From positions 558,001 to 622,000 of the forward strand of contig NZ_CP018091.1 of assembly GCF_001885215.1 (NCBI RefSeq): a stretch of 64,000 nucleotides of DNA, read 5' to 3'. Shown here piece after piece: positions 58,030 through 64,000 of the stretch. The position numbers and the translations under genes are program-made. Below the pieces are notes generated by a model that worked only from the letters and a program-made list of their open reading frames with translations, was not told where the DNA came from and searched no databases. Position 1 is the stretch's first letter. Every line of letters starts with the position of its first letter. The stretch is from Synechococcus sp. SynAce01 (GTDB lineage Bacteria; Cyanobacteriota; Cyanobacteriia; PCC-6307; Cyanobiaceae).

Positions 58030-59658
58030 ATGCCAGCCTCCCAAGCCCTCCCGGAGCCGGCAGCGGCGCTGCGCCATGTCGCGGCCATCGACATCGGCAC
58101 CAACTCGATTCACCTGCTGATCGCAGCAGTTGATCCGGGCCTGCGCAGTTTTCGCGTTGTTCAAGCAGAAAAATCCAGTGCACGGCTGGGTGAACGGGAT
58201 CCCGACACGGGCCTGCTGACCCCGGCGGCGATCGAGCGGGCCCTGCTCGCCCTGGGCCATTACCGCGAGCTGGCCGACAGCCATGGCGCCGAGCAGATTC
58301 TCACCGCCGCCACCAGCGCCGTGCGCGAGGCGCCCAACGGCCGCGAGTTCCTGCAGATGGTGCAGGACCGCCACGGCCTTGAGGTGGATCTGGTCAGCGG
58401 TCCGGAAGAAGCCCGGCTGATTTATCTGGGAGTGCTCTCGGGCATGGCCTTCGGTGATCAGGCCCACCTGATCCTCGACATCGGCGGCGGCTCCACCGAA
58501 CTGATCCTGGCTGACGGGCGCGATGCCCGCGAGCTCACCAGCACCCGGGTCGGAGCGGTGCGATTGCATCGGGATTTCGTCGACCAGGACCCCCTGCCAC
58601 CGGCGCTGCTGACCTTTTTACGGGCCTTCATCCAGGGATCCCTTGAGCCCGCCGTCGTCCGCGTCCAGCGGGGGCTTAAGCCAGGTGAAGTGCCCGTGCT
58701 TGTGGCCACCAGCGGCACGGCGATCACCCTGGCCGCTCTCGCGGCTGCCCAGGAGGAGCGGCCACCCCTGCGGCTGCAGGGGTTCAAGGTCAGTCGTGAG
58801 CGGATCGATCAGCTGGTGAATCAACTGGCGGCCATGACGCTCGACGAGCGCAGGGCGATCCCGGCGATCAATGAACGTCGGGCCGAAATCATCGTGCCCG
58901 GTGCCCTGGTGCTGCAGAAGGCGATGGAGATGCTCAAGCTCAAGGAGCTGGTGATCAGCGACCGGGCCCTGCGCGAGGGGCTGATCGTCGACTGGATGCT
59001 GCGCCATGGCCTGATCGTCGATCGCTTCAGCTTTCAGAGCAGCGTGCGTCAACGCACTGTTGAAGATCTCGCCCGCCGCTTCCGCGTCGACCTGCCAAGG
59101 GCCAGCCGGGTTACCGCCCACGCCCTCACCCTCTACGAGCAGTGCCAAGGCTTGCTCCATCACGACCAGGGCGAAGGCCGTCAACTGCTCTGGGCTGCCG
59201 CGATGCTGCACACCTGCGGGCAGCACATCAACATCAGCGCCTATCACAAGCACAGCTGGTACCTGATCCGCCACGGCGATCTGCTGGGCTACTCCGAGAC
59301 CGAACAGGTGATGGTGGCAGCCATCGCCCGCTACCACCGCCGCAGCCTGCCGAAAAAACGCCACGAGGCCTGGTTGCAGCTGGCCAGCAGCGAGCAACGC
59401 CAGACCGTCGGGGCGATGGCGCTGCTGCTGCGCTTAGCCGCCTCCCTTGATCGCCGCCCAACCCCGGCGGTGCAGGCGATCAAGGTCAGTGCCAGGAGCG
59501 GGGTGCTGAAGATCGCCCTGGAGGCCGCAAGCCCTGGCCTTGATCTCAGCCTGGAGCGCTGGAGCCTGGCCGCCTGCGCCGAGCCCCTGGCTGAAGCGAC
59601 CGGCGTGAAGCTGGTGGTGGACGCCCTGGCGCCACTGATCGGCGGGCCTGTTCCCTGA
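58030..59658 (+). CDS. ppx: Exopolyphosphatase (Ppx/GppA family)
   Basis: Ppx hydrolyses polyphosphate from the end, part of phosphate storage turnover. The 542-residue protein has AAIDIGTNSIHLLIA (phosphate 1 loop), ATSAVREAPNG, VSGPEEARLIYLGVL and LDIGGGSTELILADG, and a C-terminal HD-like domain with MLHTCGQHINISAYHKHSWY. I chose ATG 58030; TTG at 58009 would extend it by seven residues. It is divergent from the ubiA gene. A GppA (guanosine pentaphosphatase) function is possible in the same family. Confidence 0.94.
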   Translation: MPASQALPEPAAALRHVAAIDIGTNSIHLLIAAVDPGLRSFRVVQAEKSSARLGERDPDTGLLTPAAIERALLALGHYRELADSHGAEQILTAATSAVREAPNGREFLQMVQDRHGLEVDLVSGPEEARLIYLGVLSGMAFGDQAHLILDIGGGSTELILADGRDARELTSTRVGAVRLHRDFVDQDPLPPALLTFLRAFIQGSLEPAVVRVQRGLKPGEVPVLVATSGTAITLAALAAAQEERPPLRLQGFKVSRERIDQLVNQLAAMTLDERRAIPAINERRAEIIVPGALVLQKAMEMLKLKELVISDRALREGLIVDWMLRHGLIVDRFSFQSSVRQRTVEDLARRFRVDLPRASRVTAHALTLYEQCQGLLHHDQGEGRQLLWAAAMLHTCGQHINISAYHKHSWYLIRHGDLLGYSETEQVMVAAIARYHRRSLPKKRHEAWLQLASSEQRQTVGAMALLLRLAASLDRRPTPAVQAIKVSARSGVLKIALEAASPGLDLSLERWSLAACAEPLAEATGVKLVVDALAPLIGGPVP

Positions 59659-59767
59659 GCGGAAGCAACGGCTCGCCACTCCTCACCAACCGTCATTGGG
59701 AACCATGACAAAGCGGTGGAGACGTTCCGACCATCCGCCTTAATGGAGAACCAGCGCTCCTTTGTTC

Positions 59768-59983
59768 ATGACGGTCGGCGACATTTTAAAGATCATTCTC
59801 GCCTTCATCCTTCCCCCCTTGGCTGTGGCCACCCAGGTGGGCTTCACTGGTGCCTTCTGGCTCAACCTGCCGTTCTGGCTTGTAGGCATTTGCGCAAAAT
59901 GGCTGCCGATGATCGGCCTGCTGTTGGTATTGTACCCAATAGCTATTATCCACGCCATTTATATCATTCTGGCGCGGAAGTAA
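59768..59983 (+). CDS. YqaE/Pmp3-family small membrane protein
   Basis: The 71-residue protein starts MTVGDILKIILAFILPPLAV and has two hydrophobic segments, the second ending IHAIYIILARK; FWLNLPFWLVGICAKWLPMIG joins them. This is the UPF0057/Pmp3 type, small stress-linked membrane proteins found in plants, yeast and bacteria. Its composition is lower in GC than its neighbours (about 47% over the first row), next to an AT-rich gap and tRNA-Val, which hints at acquisition by transfer. Confidence 0.85.
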   Translation: MTVGDILKIILAFILPPLAVATQVGFTGAFWLNLPFWLVGICAKWLPMIGLLLVLYPIAIIHAIYIILARK

Positions 59984-60336
59984 GTTCAATCGCCTAGGCC
60001 CAAGAGCGATCACAATCCCTTTACAGCCAAGGCGGGTTGGACCATTCCCCAAGGCCATCGATCTCTGATTGATCGCACCTGCTGACAACACGCTTGCATC
60101 GTCTCCGGCAAAGTTACGGGAATAGTTACTGACAAAGCGTGGCCGACAACAATACCTGGCGAGTAACTGACAATTTCAATTGAGAATTATGTTGGCAAAG
60201 CTGCCAACGATCCAGGAGAAAAATCAAAAACACAATGCCAGAGACAAGCTCTTTCAAAGAACGTCGATCTCGCTTTTGTTTTCGCTCTATGCGATCAACT
60301 GAATACGCGGAATGAAAGGCTTTGAGCCATTGTCAA
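59984..60336. other. AT-rich gap with no recognised gene
   Basis: No convincing gene is visible in these 353 bases; GC falls to about 40%. A perfect hairpin, GTTGGCA/TGCCAAC with a four-base loop, lies at 60191-60208, without a T tract. A near-repeat, GTTACTGACAA and GTAACTGACAA, occurs at about 60125 and 60163. A 26-codon frame at 60235-60315 has an AGGAG sequence upstream, but at poor spacing. Confidence 0.6.
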
Positions 60337-60408
<72 letters not shown>

Positions 60409-60461
60409 GCATCCACAGATCTTAAAACACCGCCAGCAGCTCGCTCCCCTCCGACCCGCCT

Positions 60462-61382
60462 GTGTTGTCCTACTGGCCGGTTCTGGCCCTGCTCACGGCC
60501 TGCTGTGAAACCGGCCGTGACCTCGCCACCCGCAGCTTGCTGCGCCGCAGTGGCTGGCCCACCAACCTGGTGATGGGTCTGAGCTGCCTGGTCTCGGCCC
60601 TACTGACCCTGCCGTTTCTCAGGCTGATGGTCCAGCCCTCCGACCTGCCCCAGTTGTTGCTTGCCCTGGCGGCCAGTGGGCTGGTTAATGCGGTGGCCTT
60701 CTGGGCCTATGGCCGCGCCCTGGCCGCCGGCGAGCTCAGCCTGGTTCTGCCACTGATCAACCTCTCACCGCTGGTGCTGCTGTTCAGTGGCTGGTGGCTG
60801 CTGGGCGAGCGTCCCACCCTCAGCTCCAGTGCCGGTGTGGCGCTGTTGGTGCTGGGGGCGTTGCTGCTGGGACGAGGGACGGCCGCTGGCTCCAGCTTGG
60901 TTCAGAGCCCCGGTGCACGGCCGATGCTGCTGGTGGCGGTGCTCTGGGGCGTGGCAGCCAGCTTCGACAAGCTCGGCGTTCAAGCCAGCGGCAGCCTGGC
61001 CTGGGTGGCGTTGTTCAACCTGGCGGTGGCCCTGCCGCTGCTCACCCCGGCCGTGTTCCAGGCCCAGGCCAATGGCAGCCTCTCAACGGCTGGAACCTGG
61101 CGGCAAGCACTGGCCAGCAAGCACTGTTGGCAATTGCTGGCTCTACTGCTGGTCTGCGGTCTGATGGGTGCGGTCGGCATGGTCAGCCAGATGGAGGCGC
61201 TGCGCTTCACGGCCGTCGTCCATGTGATTGCGATCAAGCGGCTGAGCACACTGCTCAGCGCCATCGCCGGAGTGGTCTGGCTGGGAGAACCCCGCGGAGC
61301 CCTGCGCCTGCCTGGAGCCACCTTGATGCTTGCCGGAGCGGTGAGCTTGCTGGCCATTGGCATCCGCCAGCCGATCCAGTGA
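60462..61382 (+). CDS. EamA/DMT-family transporter
   Basis: The 306-residue protein has ten hydrophobic helices in two EamA halves, with LLTACCETGRDLATRSLL at the start, FWAYGRALAAGELSLVLPLI closing the first, and VHVIAIKRLSTLLSAIAGV in the second. It is distinct from the EamA gene near 20 kb. GTG at 60462 is the likely start. The substrate is unknown. The stop codon lies inside a 15-base tandem repeat. Confidence 0.87.
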   Translation: MLSYWPVLALLTACCETGRDLATRSLLRRSGWPTNLVMGLSCLVSALLTLPFLRLMVQPSDLPQLLLALAASGLVNAVAFWAYGRALAAGELSLVLPLINLSPLVLLFSGWWLLGERPTLSSSAGVALLVLGALLLGRGTAAGSSLVQSPGARPMLLVAVLWGVAASFDKLGVQASGSLAWVALFNLAVALPLLTPAVFQAQANGSLSTAGTWRQALASKHCWQLLALLLVCGLMGAVGMVSQMEALRFTAVVHVIAIKRLSTLLSAIAGVVWLGEPRGALRLPGATLMLAGAVSLLAIGIRQPIQ

Positions 61383-61422
61383 GCTGAGGTCCAGTGAGCT
61401 GAGATCCAGTGAACCCAGATCC
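61374..61422. repeat. 15-bp tandem repeat, about 3.3 copies
   Basis: The unit ATCCAGTGAGCTGAG occurs at 61374, 61389 (one change) and 61404 (diverged), with a partial fourth copy. It covers the end of the EamA gene and the short gap before cobM, between convergent genes. Confidence 0.85.
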
Positions 61423-61432
61423 ACTCCCACGT

Positions 61433-62248
61433 TCAGGGTGTGGACGGAGAGGCTATTGAAGGTGAGGGTGTTAAAGGAGCAAGCCTGTCGCCGGCGGGGC
61501 GAAACAGATGGTCGTGACTGGCGGAATAGAGCTTGGAGCGTGCCTGGGTGGGGGCTGCAAGCGCCGGGCTGACCACGTACAGCGTGGTGCGGATCAATTG
61601 GCGCTCCCGGCTGGTGGTAGCCATCTCCCGCAACGGCACCAGCTGCAGCCACTGGTCTGGCCAGCTGACCCGATAGCCAATCGCCACAGGGGTTTCCGGA
61701 GGGTAGTGCTGCAAGAGAACCTCCTGCACCTCTTCGACATGGCGGGCACTGAGGTAGAGGCAGAGCGAGGCGCGCAGGGCCGCGAGCCGCTCCAGCGACT
61801 CGCGCTCCGGCACGCCGGTGCGGCCTGAAGCGCGGCTGAGCACGATGGTCTGTACCAGACCGGGGATGGTGAGTTCGGCCTGCAGGGCAGCGGCGGTGGC
61901 CTGATAGGCACTCAGACCAGGCACCACCTCCACGTCCAGGCCGGCATCGCCAAGCCGGCAGATTTGCTCGGCCAGAGCGCCATAGAGACAGGGGTCGCCG
62001 TCATGGAGGCGCACCACCTGGAGACCAGCCCGGGCACGATCGATCACCAGCTCCATCACCTGCTCCAGGGTGAGGGTGCTGGTGCGGATCCGCTCGCAGT
62101 CCGCGCCTGCCAATGCAGCGATCTGGGGAGACACGAGCGAATCCGTCCAGATCAGGACCTCAGCCGCCTCAATGGCCCGGGCCGCGCGCAGGGTGAGCAG
62201 GTCGATCGCACCCGGACCTGCACCGACGATGCGAACAGGATGGATCAA
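61433..62248 (-). CDS. cobM: Precorrin-4 C11-methyltransferase
   Basis: CobM methylates precorrin-4 (or cobalt-precorrin-4) in cobamide synthesis. The 271-residue SAM methylase has [46 protein letters not shown] and [17 protein letters not shown], the classical tetrapyrrole methylase motifs. The TTG at 62248 overlaps the lgt stop (TTGA), so it is coupled to lgt; the frame is open 22 codons further. The short tail after about residue 245 is not conserved. Confidence 0.93.
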   Translation of the reverse strand: MIHPVRIVGAGPGAIDLLTLRAARAIEAAEVLIWTDSLVSPQIAALAGADCERIRTSTLTLEQVMELVIDRARAGLQVVRLHDGDPCLYGALAEQICRLGDAGLDVEVVPGLSAYQATAAALQAELTIPGLVQTIVLSRASGRTGVPERESLERLAALRASLCLYLSARHVEEVQEVLLQHYPPETPVAIGYRVSWPDQWLQLVPLREMATTSRERQLIRTTLYVVSPALAAPTQARSKLYSASHDHLFRPAGDRLAPLTPSPSIASPSTP

Positions 62249-63132
62249 GAACCGCTCCGCAGGGGGGTCTCTTTGCCCGGATCTGGCAGGGCTCGTTGAC
62301 AGCCATAAAGCCACCAGAGGCCAAAAGCACCGATCACAATCAGCACCAAGCTCATCAGTTGGGCCATGCGCAGGCCGCCTTCACAGAAGGGTGGAATCGA
62401 GAACAGGCAGAGCGGATCAAGGCGTAGTCCCTCGATCCAGAAGCGCCCGACGCTGTAGGCGATCAGATAGGTGCAGCTGAGGGCACCATTCGGCAGCGAG
62501 ATCTTGCCGCGCTCACCCAGTCGGAAAAGAATCAGCAACAGGGCCAGAACACCCAGGTTCCAGAACGACTCGTAGAGGAAGGTGGGGTGGAAGAAAGCCT
62601 CATCGATGAACGGCGCCGGCCGATTGATGGCCGGAATCGAGAGTTTCCAGGGCAGATTGGTGGGCAGGCCAAAGGCCTCGGAATTGAAGAAATTGCCCCA
62701 GCGGCCGATCGCCTGGCCCAGGGCGACCGAAGGAACGAGCACATCGAGCAGGTTCCAGAAGGCCAACTTGCGCCAGCGGCAATAAACAATCACCGCCAGG
62801 GTGCCGCCGATCAAAGCCCCATGGATGGCGATGCCGCCCTGCCAGATCGCCAAGGCATCGAACCAGTTGAGCTGGTACTGGCGCCACTCCAGCGCCACGT
62901 AATAAAGGCGAGCTCCGAGTACGGCGGCGAGCACCAGGATCGGCAGCAGATCGGCAATCACCGCCGCTTCGATGCCGCGGCGACGGCCGAGGCGTGTGGC
63001 CAGCACCAGACCCACCAGCACGGCCAGCGCAATCAGCAGGCCGTACCAGCGCACCGTGACCGGCCCGAGCTCAAACAGGAGCGGGCCTGGAGAACGGAAC
63101 ATCGCGATAGGCAGGTCTGGAGCGAACATCAT
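62245..63132 (-). CDS. lgt: Prolipoprotein diacylglyceryl transferase
   Basis: Lgt transfers diacylglycerol to the lipobox cysteine of prolipoproteins in the inner membrane. The 295-residue membrane protein has [31 protein letters not shown] (catalytic histidine region), and the signature [13 protein letters not shown] with the conserved arginine and asparagine, then [14 protein letters not shown] 63132 or 63129 starts it. It lies between petA and cobM on minus. Confidence 0.95.
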   Translation of the reverse strand: MMFAPDLPIAMFRSPGPLLFELGPVTVRWYGLLIALAVLVGLVLATRLGRRRGIEAAVIADLLPILVLAAVLGARLYYVALEWRQYQLNWFDALAIWQGGIAIHGALIGGTLAVIVYCRWRKLAFWNLLDVLVPSVALGQAIGRWGNFFNSEAFGLPTNLPWKLSIPAINRPAPFIDEAFFHPTFLYESFWNLGVLALLLILFRLGERGKISLPNGALSCTYLIAYSVGRFWIEGLRLDPLCLFSIPPFCEGGLRMAQLMSLVLIVIGAFGLWWLYGCQRALPDPGKETPLRSGS

Positions 63133-63164
63133 GGGTTGATCGCCTCAGTACGGAGTGGCTGGAG

Positions 63165-64000
63165 TCAAACGCCCTCGGCGGCCTGAACCTTCTCCACCTG
63201 CTTCTTCTTCAGCACCAGCAGAATCTGGGCAATGACCACCGCTGCGAAGAAGGCGAGCATGCCGTAGATGCGCACCGGGTTTTGAAGCACGATCTCAGCA
63301 TCGAGCTGGCCGAAACCACCCACACCTGGATCGTTGGAGATCGGTGCACCGGCCGCCAGGACATCGCCAACGGCCACCACAACGGAGGGGCCAGCTGGAA
63401 CGGTGTCACTGACGCTGGTGCCATCGGCGGCAGTGATTTCCACCACCGAAGCGCCGGCATCACCAGGGGTGATGGCACTGACGGTGCCAGCCACTGAAGC
63501 GTTGTAGACGGTGTTGTTGCTCTTCTCACCGGTGGGGTACACCTGGCCGCGGCCGCGGTTTCCGCCCACATGCAGGGAATACTTACCGAAGTGAATGTTG
63601 CTGTCCGTGCCGGGATCGGGCGAGAGGATCGGAAAGACGATTTCCTGGTGCAGATCGCCAGGGAGCGGGCCCACAAGAAGAATGTTGGGGTTGTCGTCGC
63701 TGTACTGGGTGAAGTAGACGCCTGAAGTTTCCTCTTTGAGTTCCTCGGTGAGGCGTTCTTCTGGGGCGAGCTTGAAGCCATCAGGCAACATCACCACGGC
63801 ACCGACGTTGAGGCTGGTGCGGCTGCCGTCGGCTCCCACCTGCTGCAGGCTGGTGTCATAGGGAATTTTGACGACGGCCTTGAAGACCGTGTCGGGCATC
63901 ACCGCCTGGGGAACCTCAACCTGGGTGACCCTCTTGGCGAGGTGGCAGTTCGCACAAACAAGCTTGCCGGTGGCTTCACGGGGGCTGTCGTAGTTCTGCT
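63165..64000 (-). CDS. petA: Cytochrome f (partial, runs off the right edge)
   Basis: Cytochrome f is the c-type heme subunit of the cytochrome b6f complex, on the lumenal side. The visible part covers the heme motif CANCHLAKR near the window edge, [33 protein letters not shown], and the C-terminal membrane helix [21 protein letters not shown]. The start and signal peptide lie beyond position 64000. petC, usually adjacent, would be further right. The protein ends with EKVQAAEGV. Confidence 0.97.
   Translation of the reverse strand, partial: QNYDSPREATGKLVCANCHLAKRVTQVEVPQAVMPDTVFKAVVKIPYDTSLQQVGADGSRTSLNVGAVVMLPDGFKLAPEERLTEELKEETSGVYFTQYSDDNPNILLVGPLPGDLHQEIVFPILSPDPGTDSNIHFGKYSLHVGGNRGRGQVYPTGEKSNNTVYNASVAGTVSAITPGDAGASVVEITAADGTSVSDTVPAGPSVVVAVGDVLAAGAPISNDPGVGGFGQLDAEIVLQNPVRIYGMLAFFAAVVIAQILLVLKKKQVEKVQAAEGV

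Noticed and set aside
60235-60315. 26-codon frame MPETSSFKERR with AGGAG upstream
   Set aside because: The spacing from AGGAG to ATG is too long and the product has no recognisable feature.

Overview
The window is a dense stretch of high-GC chromosome from a cyanobacterium. Cytochrome f (petA), NdhB, an aa3-type cytochrome oxidase set, Vipp1/IM30, Ycf46, a cyAbrB regulator, and DUF2232, DUF2808 and UPF0284 proteins together point to a unicellular alpha-cyanobacterium of the Synechococcus/Cyanobium type. This is inferred from gene content and composition; no rRNA gene is present. I saw no transposase, integrase, CRISPR array or phage genes.

Layout. 0-10 kb: tRNA-Leu, murA, a second tRNA-Leu, a TrmH-family methylase, lpdA, trpC, a decarboxylase-like amidohydrolase broken by an in-frame TAG, rpsD, yidD, a glutaredoxin-like protein, murE and an aquaporin. 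10-13 kb: a C-S lyase-like PLP enzyme, then an AT-rich island (about 11.5-12.8 kb) with a truncated PhyH-like gene and degenerate coding remnants. 13-17.5 kb: a minus-strand membrane-biogenesis operon, rpmH-rnpA-PH domain-yidC-yceD-ycf46, followed by a small membrane protein. 17.5-24 kb: DUF2808, aroH-sppA, an EamA transporter, two glycosyltransferases and a DciA-like protein with a zinc ribbon. 24-31 kb: vipp1, thioredoxin, an aminotransferase, birA, an M23 peptidase, an ABC ATPase coupled to ndhB.

31-40.8 kb: topA, a lipoprotein, DUF2232, a UPF0284 CobT-like protein, a Tat-exported binding protein, an aldo/keto reductase with a ferredoxin-like tail, a bifunctional nuclease, riboflavin synthase, an HdeD-like protein and cyAbrB. 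41-50 kb: the oxidase locus, with ctaC-ctaD-ctaE on minus divergent from heme A synthesis ctaA-ctaB and a two-gene ABC exporter on plus, then a disordered protein with repeated NPF/DPF motifs and nanE. 50-64 kb: groEL, a small membrane protein, fabG, a K+ channel, a GT9 glycosyltransferase, ispD, an S66 peptidase with a UbiA prenyltransferase, ppx, a YqaE/Pmp3 protein, an AT-rich gap, tRNA-Val, a second EamA transporter, cobM, lgt, and petA running off the right edge.

Most of the window is ordinary core genome. The parts that deserve a second look are the interrupted decarboxylase, the AT-rich island with a decayed minus-strand gene, the 20-bp-period repeat array at the ycf46 3' end, the Ig-like insertion in YidC, the in-frame 36-bp duplication in front of cyAbrB, and the NPF/DPF protein next to the exporter.
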